Below are positions 38,020 to 47,624 of a stretch of DNA of 57,795 nucleotides, piece after piece. Made by a program: the position numbers and the translations under genes. Numbering within the stretch: the stretch's first letter is position 1; each line of letters opens with the position of its first letter. The DNA is from Propionibacteriaceae bacterium AM104-82. Its GTDB lineage: Bacteria; Actinomycetota; Actinomycetes; Propionibacteriales; Propionibacteriaceae. The stretch is taken from contig JAQDQK010000023.1 in assembly GCA_027658995.1 (NCBI GenBank), positions 1-57,795 on the forward strand. The letters run 5' to 3'. The notes under the pieces are model-generated. The model worked only from the letters and a program-made list of their open reading frames with translations, ran no database searches and was not told the DNA's origin.

Positions 38020-39009
38020 GTGAGCACTGAGGCTCCCGTCAAGATCGCCGTAACCGGCGCCGCAGGCCAGATCTGCTACAGCCTTCTGTTCCGCATCGCC
38101 AGCGGTGCGCTGCTGGGCGATCGCCCCATCGAACTGCGCCTGCTGGAGATCACGCCAGCCCTGAAGGCGCTCGAGGGCGTCGTGATGGAACTGGACGACT
38201 GCGCGTTCGGCAATGTCGTCAACATCGAGATCGGCGACGACCCCAAGAAGGTCTTCGACGGCGTCAACCTGGCCATGCTGGTCGGCGCCATGCCCCGCAA
38301 GGCGGGCATGGAGCGCGGCGACCTGCTCTCCGCCAACGGCGCGATCTTCACCGCGCAGGGCAAGGCCCTCAACGAGGTGGCCGCCGACGACATCAAGGTG
38401 CTCGTCACCGGTAACCCGGCCAACACCAACGCGCTGATCGCCTCGAAGAACGCCCCCGACATCCCGGCCGAGCGCTTCAACGCGCTGACCCGCCTGGACC
38501 ACAACCGCGCGCTCACCCAGCTCGCGCAGAAGCTGGGCGTCTCCGTCAACGACATCAGCCACATGACCATCTGGGGCAACCACTCCGCGACGCAGTACCC
38601 CGACCTGTTCAACGCGCTGGTCGGCGGCAAGAACGCCGCTGAGCTGGTCAACGACCAGGCCTGGATCGAGGAGACCTTCATCCCGACCGTCGCCAAGCGC
38701 GGCGCGGCGATCATCGAGGCCCGCGGGCTCTCGTCGGCCGCCTCCGCGGCCAACGCCACGGTCGAGCACATGCGCGACTGGGTGCTCGGAACCCCCGAGG
38801 GTGACTGGATCTCGATGGCCGTGCCGTCCGACGGCTCCTACGGGGTGCCCGAGGGTCTCATCTCGTCGTTCCCCGTCACCGTCAAGGACGGCGAGTACTC
38901 CATCGTCCAGGGCCTCGAGCTGAACGACTTCTCCCGCGCGAAGATCGACGCATCGGTGGCCGAACTGGTCGACGAGCGCAACGCCGTCACCGAGCTCGGC
39001 CTGATCTGA
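38020..39009 (+). CDS. mdh: Malate dehydrogenase
   Basis: 329 aa, the long type found in actinobacteria. Interconverts malate and oxaloacetate with NAD. Signatures are the nucleotide loop [14 protein letters not shown], the substrate loop [36 protein letters not shown] with catalytic Asp, and the catalytic His in [12 protein letters not shown]. The start is GTG 38020 with GAGAGGAAA upstream. Confidence 0.97.
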   Translation: MSTEAPVKIAVTGAAGQICYSLLFRIASGALLGDRPIELRLLEITPALKALEGVVMELDDCAFGNVVNIEIGDDPKKVFDGVNLAMLVGAMPRKAGMERGDLLSANGAIFTAQGKALNEVAADDIKVLVTGNPANTNALIASKNAPDIPAERFNALTRLDHNRALTQLAQKLGVSVNDISHMTIWGNHSATQYPDLFNALVGGKNAAELVNDQAWIEETFIPTVAKRGAAIIEARGLSSAASAANATVEHMRDWVLGTPEGDWISMAVPSDGSYGVPEGLISSFPVTVKDGEYSIVQGLELNDFSRAKIDASVAELVDERNAVTELGLI

Positions 39010-39026
39010 GCATCGCCCGAACGCCG

Positions 39027-39055
39027 AGCGGCCCGCCCCATCGGGGCGGGCCGCT
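39027..39055. terminator. Bidirectional terminator between mdh and actP
   Basis: A 13-bp perfect stem (39027-39039 and 39043-39055) with a three-base loop, between convergent genes. Confidence 0.85.
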
Positions 39056-39070
39056 TCGCGTCTGCGGGGC

Positions 39071-40678
39071 TCAGTGGTCCAGGGCGCCGGCCGCTCCTGC
39101 GCCGGTCATGGACCTGACCTCCATCTCGGCGGACTGGTCGGCGTAGGCGGCGCCGTCCGGCTTGATGATCGAGACGAACCAGCCGAGGAAGAATCCGACG
39201 GGCACCGACACGATGGCGGGGGAGTCGATCGGGAACCAGGCGAAGTCCAGGTTCGGGAACATCGAGTCCTTGGTGCCGGAGACGGCGGGGGAGAAGATGA
39301 TCAGCACCACTGCGGTGATCAGGCCCCCGAAGATCGACCAGACGGCGCCTGCGGTGGAGAACCTCTTCCAGTACAGCGAGTAGAGGATCGACGGCAGGTT
39401 CGCCGATGCCGCCACGGCGAAGGCGAGCGCGACCAGGAACGCGATGTTCTGCCCGTTGGCCGCGATGCCACCGATGATGGCGATCACGCCGATCGTGATC
39501 GACGTTCCCCTGGCGACCTTGACCTCCTTGGCCGGGTCGGCCTTTCCGTCCTTCAGCACCGAGTTGTAGATGTCGTGGGCGAACGAGGCGGACGCCGTGA
39601 TCGTGAGGCCGGCGACCACCGCAAGGATGGTCGCGAACGCGACGCCCGCGATGACGGCCATCAGGATGGTGCCGCCCAGTTCGTAGGCAAGCGCGGGGGC
39701 CGCGGCGTTGGCGCCGCCGGGCATCTCGGCGATCATCTTCGGGCCGACCAGCCACGCGGCGCCGTAGCCGAGCACCATGGTGAACAGGTAGAAGGCGCCG
39801 ATCAGGCCGATCGCCCAGGTCACCGAGCGGCGCGCCTCCTTGGCGGTCGGGACGGTGTAGAAGCGCATCAGGACGTGCGGCAGGCCGGAGGCGCCGAGCA
39901 CGAGCGCCATGCCCATCGAGATCAGTCCGACCGGGTTGGTGTACTTCTCCATCGGGGCGAGCAGGTCGTAGGTCGAGCCGTCGCCTGCCGACTTCGCGAT
40001 GGCCTCGCCCAGCAGCGTGGACATGTTGAAGCCGACCTTGGCAAGCACCCACACCGTCATGGCGAGGGCGCCAGCGATCAGCAGCACGGCCTTGATCATC
40101 TGCACCCAGGTGGTGCCCTTCATGCCGCCGATCAGCACGTAGCCGACCATCAGCAGGCCGACGATCGCGATGACGATGTTCTGGCCGACGAGCGACTGGA
40201 TGCCGAGCAGCAGCGACACAAGGGCGCCTGCGCCTGCCATCTGGGCGAGCAGGTAGAAGAAGCTGACGGCCAGCGTCGACGTGGCCGCGGCGAGCCGGAC
40301 GGGCTTCTGCCGCATCCGGAAGCTCAGCACGTCGGCCATCGTGTACTTGCCGGTGTTGCGCAGGGGTTCGGCGACAAGCAGCAGCGCCACGAGCCACGCG
40401 ACCAGGAAGCCGACGGAGTAGAGCAGGCCGTCGTAGCCGTACAGCGCCACGGCGCCGACGATGCCGAGGAATGACGCCGCCGAGAGGTAGTCGCCCGCGA
40501 TCGCGAAGCCGTTCTGGCGTCCGTCGAACTGGGCGCCTCCGGTGTAGAAGTCGCCCGCCTTCTTCTTCCCGCCGCGCGTGACGCGGATCACGACGAAGAG
40601 GGTCACGACCACGAAGGCGGCGAAGATCGCGATGTTGATGATCGGATTGCCCAGCTGGGTCTCGAGTAGCCACATCAT
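39071..40678 (-). CDS. actP: Cation/acetate symporter (sodium:solute symporter family)
   Basis: 535 aa with about 13 membrane segments. The family signature region is seen in GDYLSAASFLGIVGAVALYGYDG and GGMKGTTWVQMIKAVLL. It imports acetate or a related short carboxylate such as pyruvate or propionate with a cation. The DUF485 gene directly upstream, overlapping by four bases (ATGA), is the usual partner of ActP. Confidence 0.93.
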   Translation of the reverse strand: MMWLLETQLGNPIINIAIFAAFVVVTLFVVIRVTRGGKKKAGDFYTGGAQFDGRQNGFAIAGDYLSAASFLGIVGAVALYGYDGLLYSVGFLVAWLVALLLVAEPLRNTGKYTMADVLSFRMRQKPVRLAAATSTLAVSFFYLLAQMAGAGALVSLLLGIQSLVGQNIVIAIVGLLMVGYVLIGGMKGTTWVQMIKAVLLIAGALAMTVWVLAKVGFNMSTLLGEAIAKSAGDGSTYDLLAPMEKYTNPVGLISMGMALVLGASGLPHVLMRFYTVPTAKEARRSVTWAIGLIGAFYLFTMVLGYGAAWLVGPKMIAEMPGGANAAAPALAYELGGTILMAVIAGVAFATILAVVAGLTITASASFAHDIYNSVLKDGKADPAKEVKVARGTSITIGVIAIIGGIAANGQNIAFLVALAFAVAASANLPSILYSLYWKRFSTAGAVWSIFGGLITAVVLIIFSPAVSGTKDSMFPNLDFAWFPIDSPAIVSVPVGFFLGWFVSIIKPDGAAYADQSAEMEVRSMTGAGAAGALDH

Positions 40679-41025
40679 CGTGCGCTCGCCTCCAGTTCGT
40701 CGCGCAGTTTCTCTGCGATGGGGTCGACCTTCTTCGTCGAGTACCAGATGTAGAGCCCCGTGATCAGGAAGGTGCTCGCGAACTGCGCGATGCCGAACAG
40801 CAGGCCGACGGTCATGTTGCCCGCCACCTTCGTCATCATCAGGTCCTTGGCGAAGATCGAGGCAAGGACGTAGGCGAAGTACCAGGCCAGGAAGACCGCG
40901 GTCATCGGGAAGGCGAAGGACCGGAACGTCCTGCGTAGCCGTGAGAATTCGGGCGATTGTTGGACTCGATGGAACTCTTCGGCCGAGATGGTTCCCGGGG
41001 TCGAAGGCTGGTGGGGGTCGGTCAT
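40675..41025 (-). CDS. DUF485 membrane protein, ActP partner
   Basis: 116 aa with two membrane segments in the C-terminal half (MTAVFLAWYFAYVLASIFA and FGIAQFASTFLITGLYIWY). DUF485 proteins (YjcH type) are co-transcribed with acetate symporters. ATG 41025 with GGAGGAAAG upstream is preferred over the ATG at 41142, because the added segment lacks family similarity. The region 41026-41236 upstream is the shared divergent regulatory region with purU. Confidence 0.9.
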   Translation of the reverse strand: MTDPHQPSTPGTISAEEFHRVQQSPEFSRLRRTFRSFAFPMTAVFLAWYFAYVLASIFAKDLMMTKVAGNMTVGLLFGIAQFASTFLITGLYIWYSTKKVDPIAEKLRDELEASAR

Positions 41026-41223
41026 GGCGTTGAGCTTTCCTCCGAATGGGTGCGCCTCATTGCGCGAACGCGACACTAGCAACCCGCGCAGGGCAAGTGC
41101 GCAATATCGACGAAATGATTGCCTTTGGTTGACTCCGGCCATTTGTCACCTCTTGTTTGGCGCAATGGGTCGCGTGCAGGCGACGCCGCGTCGTCACGCG
41201 TGGGGGCCGTGCGCTGGGGGCGC

Positions 41224-41229
41224 TAGCAT
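41224..41229 (+). promoter_or_regulatory. purU -10 element, leaderless start
   Basis: TAGCAT ends seven bases before ATG 41237. There is no Shine-Dalgarno sequence. Confidence 0.45.
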
Positions 41230-41236
41230 TGCGCCC

Positions 41237-42076
41237 ATGGATCAGCTCGTCGTCACGCTCGACTGCCCCGACCGTCCCGGCATCGTCCACGCGATCACCG
41301 GCGCGATCGTCGCCGTCGGAGGCAACATCACCGAGCTGCAGCAGTTCTCCTCGCCTGACACGGGCCACTTCTTCACCCGCGTCGCGGTCGACGCCGAGGA
41401 CCGCGATGCGCTCGAGCGGGCCGTCCTCGAGGCGACCGCAGGCTTCGACGCGCACCTGCGGGTCGACGACGCCAACCGCCCCGTCCGCACGCTGCTGCTG
41501 GCATCCAAGGCGGGCCACGCCATGAACGACCTGCTGTTCAGGAGGCAGGGCGGCGAACTGCCGATCGACGTGGTGCGGATCATGGCCAACCACGAGGTGC
41601 TCTCCCCGATGGCGGCCTTCTACGGCGTCGACTTCGAGGCCCACGCCGTCACCCCCGAGACCAAGCCCGACTTCGAGGCACGTGTGCGCCAGGTCGTCGA
41701 GGAGGAGAACATCGAGCTGGTGGTGCTCGCCCGCTACATGCAGATCCTCAGCCCCGAGCTGTGCGACTTCCTCGCCTGGCGCGCAATCAACATCCACCAC
41801 TCGTTCCTGCCCGGGTTCAAGGGCGCCAACCCGTACCGCCAGGCGCACACCCGCGGCGTGAAGCTGATCGGCGCGACGGCCCACTTCGTGACGAGCGACC
41901 TGGACGAGGGCCCCATCATCGAGCAGAACGTGGTGCGGGTCGACCACACCATGAACGTGGCGAAGCTGATGCGCAAGGGCCAGGCGCAGGAGTCGCAGAC
42001 CCTCGCGGAGGCGGTCCGCCTGTTCGCCGAGCATCGCGTCCTGGCAGACGGTGACCGCACCGTCATCTTCCGGTAA
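41237..42076 (+). CDS. purU: Formyltetrahydrofolate deformylase
   Basis: 279 aa. Hydrolyses 10-formyl-THF to THF and formate. The N-terminal ACT domain (LVVTLDCPDRPGIVHAITG, about residues 3-75) is followed by a formyltransferase fold with the catalytic Asn/His in INIHHSFLPGFKG and Asp in SDLDEGPIIEQ. It balances the one-carbon pool fed by folD. The 18-base gap to the next gene suggests co-transcription. Confidence 0.96.
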   Translation: MDQLVVTLDCPDRPGIVHAITGAIVAVGGNITELQQFSSPDTGHFFTRVAVDAEDRDALERAVLEATAGFDAHLRVDDANRPVRTLLLASKAGHAMNDLLFRRQGGELPIDVVRIMANHEVLSPMAAFYGVDFEAHAVTPETKPDFEARVRQVVEEENIELVVLARYMQILSPELCDFLAWRAINIHHSFLPGFKGANPYRQAHTRGVKLIGATAHFVTSDLDEGPIIEQNVVRVDHTMNVAKLMRKGQAQESQTLAEAVRLFAEHRVLADGDRTVIFR

Positions 42077-42094
42077 CGGGGGAGAGAGCCTCCC

Positions 42095-43414
42095 GTGTTG
42101 GCCGACATCTCCCTGATCTTCGTCTTCATCCTGATCGGCGGCACCTTCGCTGCCGCCGAGATGGCGATGGTCACGCTGCGCGAGAGCCAGGTGAAGCAGC
42201 TCGCCACCAAGGGCAAGCGCGGCCGGGCCATCGAGCGGCTCACCAGCAACCCGAACCTGTTCCTGTCCGCCGTCCAGATCGGCGTCACCGTCTCCGGCAT
42301 GCTGTCTGCGGCCTTCGGTGGCGCCACCATCGCGGAGGCGATCGCGCCGGTGCTTGTCTCGTGGGGCATCCCGCAGTCGGTGGCGTCCCCCGCTGCGCTG
42401 GTGCTCGTGACGGTGGTCATCTCCTACTTCTCCATCGTGATCGGCGAGCTGACGGCCAAGCGGCTCGCGATGCAGCGCGCCGAGTCCTTCGCACTCGGTC
42501 TCGCCCCGCTGGTGTCAGGGATCGCGACGCTGGCCCGCCCCCTGATCTGGTTCCTGGACGTGTCCACGAACTTCCTGGTCCGGCTGCTCGGTGGCGACCC
42601 CGACCTGGCGAAGGATCAGGTCAGCGACGAGGAACTGCGTGCCATGGTCTCCAGTTCCGCGACGCTCGGCGACGTCGAGCGCTCCATCGTGGACGAGGTC
42701 TTCGACGCGGGGGAGAGGTCGCTGCGCGAGGTGATGGTGCCGCGCACCGAGGTCGACTTCCTGCCGGCGGACATGCCGATCGGGATGGCCTACCGGGAGG
42801 TCCGCGGGGCGCCCCGCTCCCGCTATCCCGTCACCGACGGGTCCAACGACCGGATCCTTGGCTTCATCCACGTGCGCGACCTGATGGACGTGGAGGGCTC
42901 GGCCCGCGACGGCGACGTCCGCACGCTGGTGCGCGACGTCCTGTCCCTTCCCGAGACCGTCAAGATCCTGCGCGCCCTGAGCGTGATGCGCGCGGCCCGC
43001 TCCCACATGGCCATCGTGCGCGACGAGTACGGCGGCACCGCGGGCATCGTCACGATCGAGGACCTCGTCGAGGAACTGATCGGCGACATCACAGACGAGT
43101 ACGACGTGCCCGACGACGCCGAGCGCCGCGAGGTCGACGAACTGGACGGCCTCACCACCATCGAGGAGTTCGCCGAGCTGACCGGCTACACCATGCCGGA
43201 GGGCCCCTACGACACGGTCGCGGGCTTCTTCATGGCCGAGTCCGGGCAGGTCCCGCAACTAGGTGCCACCGTCGAGTTCAGCCTTCCTCCGGAACACGAC
43301 GAGGAGGGGCCGCACGCCAGGTTCACGCTGGAGGTGACGGCCGTCGACGGTCGCCGCGCCTCCTGGTTCGCCGTGCGTCGCGGCGCCGTGCTCGAGGTGG
43401 ACGACGATGCCTGA
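42095..43414 (+). CDS. CNNM/CorC-type membrane protein with CBS domains (UPF0053)
   Basis: 439 aa. The N-terminal DUF21 membrane domain (about residues 1-195) has four hydrophobic segments. A CBS pair follows (about 210-335; MVPRTEVDFLP, GFIHVRDLMD, AIVRDEYGGTAGIVTIEDLVEELIGDI). The C-terminal CorC_HlyC domain is at about 350-435. The family is linked to magnesium or cobalt export; hemolysin is an old label. GTG 42095 is preceded by GGGGGAGAG. The stop overlaps the next gene by eight bases. Confidence 0.93.
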   Translation: MLADISLIFVFILIGGTFAAAEMAMVTLRESQVKQLATKGKRGRAIERLTSNPNLFLSAVQIGVTVSGMLSAAFGGATIAEAIAPVLVSWGIPQSVASPAALVLVTVVISYFSIVIGELTAKRLAMQRAESFALGLAPLVSGIATLARPLIWFLDVSTNFLVRLLGGDPDLAKDQVSDEELRAMVSSSATLGDVERSIVDEVFDAGERSLREVMVPRTEVDFLPADMPIGMAYREVRGAPRSRYPVTDGSNDRILGFIHVRDLMDVEGSARDGDVRTLVRDVLSLPETVKILRALSVMRAARSHMAIVRDEYGGTAGIVTIEDLVEELIGDITDEYDVPDDAERREVDELDGLTTIEEFAELTGYTMPEGPYDTVAGFFMAESGQVPQLGATVEFSLPPEHDEEGPHARFTLEVTAVDGRRASWFAVRRGAVLEVDDDA

Positions 43415-44627
43415 CGACGGCGCACGCCTCCTGACGGGCCCCAGGGTCGAGCCGCTGCTGCGCGCGGCGGTGGAGCATCAGGGCGGCCAACTGCTCACCT
43501 GGTCGCTCGACCACGTCGACGCGGCACCCGAGCAGTCCACGACCGCCACCTATGTCGCGCAGGTCGCCTGGCCGCACGGGGAGCGCACCGAACTGCTCGG
43601 CGTCAGCGCCCGCACCGGGGACCTCTCCCCGAGCGACGCCAGGGCCGACATCTTCGAGGACGGCCACCGCAAGGTCGCCGTCTGGCTCTACCCGAACGAC
43701 CCGGACCTGCTTGGCCTGCCGAGGGCGGCGTTCCCCGACCGGATGGCCGAGACCCTCAACGCGGGGACGGTGCTGGCGCGCCCGGTGACCGCAGAGCAGT
43801 TGTCGCTGTCGATGATCGCCTACCGCCCCCGGCGCCGGGCGGTGGTGAAGGTCGTGGTCAACGACCCCCGCGAGGTGTTCTACGTCAAGGTGCTGCGCGA
43901 GAAGGTCTTCGCCGACATCCACCAGAAGCACCAACTGCTCCGGCAGGCTGGGTTGCCCGCGCCCGAGGTGGCGCTGACGACGGCAGACCACCTGCTCGTC
44001 ACGCGCGAACTGCCTGGCATGGCGATGGCGCGGGCGCTGTTCGAGCCGGGCGACCCGTGCAGCCCCGAGGAACTGATCAGCCTGCTCGACGCGATGCCTG
44101 CCTCGGTGGCGGCGTTGGAGCGGCGCCCACCCTGGTCGGACGCCGTGGGCCACTACGCCCGGATGGTTTCGGCGACGCTGCCGGAACTGGGTGAGGAACT
44201 CGGCTGGCTGTCCAACCAGATCTCGACGGGGCTCGCCCGCTTCCCGCTCGGCAACGAGCCGACCCACGGCGACTTCCACGAGGGGCAGTTGCGGGTCGCC
44301 GGCGGCCGCGTGGTGGGAATGCTCGACGTCGACACCATCGGCCCGGGCCGACGTGCCGACGACCTGGCCTGCCTGATCGGGCACCTGTCGACCATCCAGC
44401 GGATGAACCAGCAGCAGGAGGCGAAGGTGCGCGACCTGCTGGCCCGCTGGGTGCCGGTCTTTGACCGCCGCGTCGACCCCGTCGAGCTGCGGCTGAGGGC
44501 GGCCGCAGTGGTGATCTCCCTTGCCACCGGTCCCTACCGGGGCCAGGAGATCGACTGGCGGGAGCAGACCATCGGCATGGTCCGCTCCGCGGGGGCGCTC
44601 GTCAGGCAGGTTACCCCCGGCGGGTGA
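43407..44627 (+). CDS. Kinase-fold (aminoglycoside phosphotransferase-like) protein
   Basis: 406 aa. Residues about 1-130 are of unknown type. From about 145 the protein has an APH-like kinase fold: a possible ATP-binding lysine in RRRAVVKVVV, the catalytic loop THGDFHEGQL and the metal-binding VVGMLDVDTIGPGRRADDLA. The small-molecule substrate is not predictable. Antibiotic resistance should not be assumed, since the gene sits in an operon with a CNNM-type gene (eight-base overlap). A weak hairpin (44641-44660) follows. Confidence 0.75.
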   Translation: MPDDGARLLTGPRVEPLLRAAVEHQGGQLLTWSLDHVDAAPEQSTTATYVAQVAWPHGERTELLGVSARTGDLSPSDARADIFEDGHRKVAVWLYPNDPDLLGLPRAAFPDRMAETLNAGTVLARPVTAEQLSLSMIAYRPRRRAVVKVVVNDPREVFYVKVLREKVFADIHQKHQLLRQAGLPAPEVALTTADHLLVTRELPGMAMARALFEPGDPCSPEELISLLDAMPASVAALERRPPWSDAVGHYARMVSATLPELGEELGWLSNQISTGLARFPLGNEPTHGDFHEGQLRVAGGRVVGMLDVDTIGPGRRADDLACLIGHLSTIQRMNQQQEAKVRDLLARWVPVFDRRVDPVELRLRAAAVVISLATGPYRGQEIDWREQTIGMVRSAGALVRQVTPGG

Positions 44628-44772
44628 GTCCACACTGCGGTCACCCATCCCACAGGGTGAAGCCGGGCCTATTGTTGCGGGTCTATAACTTTCCCTCCTC
44701 CGAGGACCACTTCCGCGGTGCGCGGCGGTATGGTCGACTCTGCCCAAAGTCATCTCCTAGGAGGATCCCTTC

Positions 44773-45915
44773 GTGAAGAAGTCCCTGCTGAGCGTCCTGG
44801 CAATCGCCGGCGCCTCTGCCCTCGCTCTCGCCGGTTGCGCCGCGCCGCCGGCCGAAAACTCCGCTGCTCCCACCGACAAGGCGAGCACCCCCGCTGACAC
44901 CTCGTCGCCCGCGGCCACCGACAACGGTGGTGGCGACGCCGCCAACTTCCTCGCCTGCATGGTCTCCGACGCCGGCGGCTTCGACGACAAGTCCTTCAAT
45001 GAGACGGCCTACAAGGGCATGATGGACGCCAAGGACAAGCTCGGCATCCAGACCAAGGAGATCGAGTCCAACGCCGAGTCCGAGTACGCGGGCAACGTGC
45101 AGTCGATGATCGACGCCAAGTGCAACATCATCGTCACCGTCGGCTTCGCCCTGGCCAGCGCCACCGAGGCGGCAGCCAAGCAGCACCCCGATGTGAACTT
45201 CGCGATCGTCGACAACTCCTCCTTCGAGGGCGTCACCAACGCCAAGGGCCTGATCTTCAACACCGCTCAGCCCGCGTTCCTGGCCGGCTACACCGCCGCC
45301 GCCATGAGCAAGACCGGCACCGTCGGCACCTTCGGCGGCGCCAACTACCCGACCGTCTCGATCTTCATGGACGGCTTCGCCGAGGGCGTGGCCTACCACA
45401 ACGAGTCGAAGGGCACCAGCGTCAAGGTCCTCGGCTGGGACGAGGCCAAGCAGGACGGCCAGTTCATCGGCGGACAGAACCCCTTCGGTGACATCCCCGG
45501 TGGCAAGAACACCGCCAACACCCTGATCGCCCAGGGCGCCGACATCATCATGCCGGTCGCCGGCCCCGCCGGCATCGGCGCGCTGCAGGCAGCCCAGGAG
45601 TCCGGTGGCAAGGTCAACGCCATCTGGGTCGACACCGACGGCTTCGTCTCGGCCCCCGAGTACGGCCCGCAGATCGTCACCTCGGTCGAGAAGGCCATGG
45701 ATGTGGCCGTGTTCGAGGCCATCTCGGCGGCCAAGGACGGCAAGTTCAGCTCCGACCCGTACGTCGGCACCCTGGAGAACGACGGCGTCTCGCTCGCGGA
45801 CTTCCACGACTTCGCCGACAAGCTGCCCGAGGGCCTGCAGGCCGAGCTCGACCAGGTCAAGGCTGACATCATCAGCGGCAAGATCACGATCAAGTCCCCG
45901 AGCCAGCCCAAGTGA
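44773..45915 (+). CDS. BMP-family nucleoside-binding lipoprotein
   Basis: 380 aa. The signal peptide ends in the lipobox LAGC (about residue 22), followed by a Ser/Thr/Pro/Ala linker to residue 57. The rest is the basic membrane protein (PnrA-like) fold: FDDKSFNE, FLAGYTAAAMSKTG and QGADIIMPVAGPAG are typical and form the purine-nucleoside pocket. GTG 44773 has AGGAGG upstream. A terminator-like hairpin follows, so the binding protein may be made in excess over the transporter encoded downstream. Confidence 0.94.
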   Translation: MKKSLLSVLAIAGASALALAGCAAPPAENSAAPTDKASTPADTSSPAATDNGGGDAANFLACMVSDAGGFDDKSFNETAYKGMMDAKDKLGIQTKEIESNAESEYAGNVQSMIDAKCNIIVTVGFALASATEAAAKQHPDVNFAIVDNSSFEGVTNAKGLIFNTAQPAFLAGYTAAAMSKTGTVGTFGGANYPTVSIFMDGFAEGVAYHNESKGTSVKVLGWDEAKQDGQFIGGQNPFGDIPGGKNTANTLIAQGADIIMPVAGPAGIGALQAAQESGGKVNAIWVDTDGFVSAPEYGPQIVTSVEKAMDVAVFEAISAAKDGKFSSDPYVGTLENDGVSLADFHDFADKLPEGLQAELDQVKADIISGKITIKSPSQPK

Positions 45916-45940
45916 GCTGATCACGACTGATCACTAGGGG

Positions 45941-45964
45941 GAGGGGCGCTGGAAAGCGCCCCTC
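45941..45964 (+). terminator. Hairpin between binding protein and ABC ATPase genes
   Basis: A 10-bp perfect stem (45941-45950 and 45955-45964) with loop GGAA, followed by a pyrimidine-rich run. It may attenuate read-through into the transporter genes. Confidence 0.7.
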
Positions 45965-46049
45965 CTCCCTTCTGCCCCTACACACGCGGGCAGGTTCCCA
46001 ACCGCTACGCTAACCCCACGCCACCGTCGGCGAAGGAGGATGTTTCGAC

Positions 46050-47624
46050 GTGACCGAGACACAGGAAGTGGCCGTGACCGAGGGCAGGGCACCCGTGCTG
46101 TCGCTCCATGGCATCACGAAGAGATTCGGGTCCCTGACCGCCAACGACTCCATCACCATCGATGTGGTGCCAGGCAGAATCCATTGCCTGCTCGGCGAGA
46201 ACGGCGCAGGCAAGTCGACCCTCATGAACATCGTCTTCGGGCTCCTCGAACCCGACGAGGGCGAGATCCGGCTCGGCGACGAGCCGCTCCACCTGACCAA
46301 CCCGAAGCAGGCCATGGCGGCAGGCATCGGCATGGTCCACCAGCACTTCATGCTGATCCCCGTCTTCACCGTCGCGGAGAACATGGTGCTCGGCCACGAG
46401 CCCGGCTCCGGCGGCATGCTCGACCTGAACTCGGCCCGCAAACTGGTGCGCGAGCTCAGCGACCGCTACAAGCTCGACGTCGACCCCGACGCGCTCGTCG
46501 AGGACCTGCCCGTCGGCATCCAGCAGCGCGTCGAGATCCTCAAGGCGCTCGCCAAGGGCGCCACCTACCTCATCTTCGACGAGCCGACCGCCGTGCTCAC
46601 CCCGCAGGAGATCGACGAACTGATGGTCGTCATGCAGTCCCTGCGCGACGAGGGCAAGGCGATCGTGTTCATCACCCACAAGCTCCGCGAGGTCCGCGCC
46701 GTCGCCGATGACATCACCGTGATCCGCCGCGGCAAGGTCGTGGGAGAGGCCGACCCCTCCGCGCCCGAGGTCGAACTGGCCTCCATGATGGTGGGCCGCA
46801 ACGTTTCGCTGCAGGTCGCAAAGGACGTCTCCGAGCCGGGCGCCGACCGCCTGGTGATCGAGAACCTCACGGTCGCCGACCCGTCCGGCGCCGTCGCCGT
46901 CGACGACCTGAGCCTCACCGTCCGCGGCGGCGAGATCGTCTGCATCGCGGGCGTCCAGGGCAACGGGCAGACCGAACTTGCCGAGACCATCCTCGGCACC
47001 ATGGTCCCGCTGAGGGGCACCATCGACCTCGACGGCGTCGACATCACCCGCGCCAAGCCGGCCAAGACGCTCAAGGCTGGCCTCGGGTTCGTCCCCGAGG
47101 ACAGGCACCGCGACGGCTTCGTCGGCGAGTTCTCCATCGCGGAGAACCTGGTGCTCGACAACCTCGACGAGTACTCCCGGCTCGGCGCCCTGAACCTCAA
47201 GGCGATCGCCGCGAACGCGGAGGAGCGGGTCACCGAGTTCGACATCCGCTGCACCTCCTACACCCAACCCGTCCGCGCACTGTCGGGCGGCAACCAGCAG
47301 AAGGTGGTGCTCGCCCGCGAGTTGTCCCGCCCGCTGTCGCTGCTGCTCGCCAGCCAGCCCACCCGCGGCGTCGACGTCGGCGCCATCGAGTTCCTGCACA
47401 GCCGGATCGTCCGGGAGCGCGACCAGGGAACCGCCGTGCTGATCATCTCCACCGAACTGGAGGAGGTCGAATCCCTCGCCGACCGGATCGCGGTGATGTA
47501 CCGCGGCAAGATCGTCGGCCTCGTCGCCCCCGACACGCCTCGCGATGTGCTCGGCCTGATGATGGCGGGCATCGACTATGAAGACGCAGTCGCTACGGTC
47601 CAGGAGGTCCAGAGCAATGAGTGA
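46050..47624 (+). CDS. Nucleoside ABC transporter, ATP-binding protein (two domains)
   Basis: 524 aa with two fused nucleotide-binding domains. Domain 1 has Walker A GENGAGKST and Walker B LIFDEPTAVLTP. Domain 2 (from about residue 265) has a degenerate Walker A (GVQGNGQTE) and the signature LSGGNQQK; this asymmetry is normal for the YufO/NupO type. GTG 46050 has AAGGAGG upstream. It energises the two permeases that follow and overlaps the first by eight bases. Confidence 0.94.
   Translation: MTETQEVAVTEGRAPVLSLHGITKRFGSLTANDSITIDVVPGRIHCLLGENGAGKSTLMNIVFGLLEPDEGEIRLGDEPLHLTNPKQAMAAGIGMVHQHFMLIPVFTVAENMVLGHEPGSGGMLDLNSARKLVRELSDRYKLDVDPDALVEDLPVGIQQRVEILKALAKGATYLIFDEPTAVLTPQEIDELMVVMQSLRDEGKAIVFITHKLREVRAVADDITVIRRGKVVGEADPSAPEVELASMMVGRNVSLQVAKDVSEPGADRLVIENLTVADPSGAVAVDDLSLTVRGGEIVCIAGVQGNGQTELAETILGTMVPLRGTIDLDGVDITRAKPAKTLKAGLGFVPEDRHRDGFVGEFSIAENLVLDNLDEYSRLGALNLKAIAANAEERVTEFDIRCTSYTQPVRALSGGNQQKVVLARELSRPLSLLLASQPTRGVDVGAIEFLHSRIVRERDQGTAVLIISTELEEVESLADRIAVMYRGKIVGLVAPDTPRDVLGLMMAGIDYEDAVATVQEVQSNE

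Noticed and set aside
37219..38769. Upstream extension of the PrsW reading frame
   Set aside because: The extension overlaps the VKOR and mdh genes on the other strand and has shadow composition. The GTG at 37218, with a -10 element directly before it, is the credible start.
41026..41236. RamB- or GlxR-type sites upstream of DUF485-actP
   Set aside because: Several TGCGC-type repeats are present, but none matches the known site patterns convincingly.
44628..44772. Purine riboswitch upstream of the nucleoside-binding lipoprotein gene
   Set aside because: The 145-base leader shows only a 6-bp hairpin, and no purine riboswitch core or pseudoknot could be recognised.
46925..46990. Broken ATP site in the second domain of the nucleoside ABC ATPase
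   Set aside because: The degenerate second Walker A is standard for this ATPase family, so it is not a mutation.
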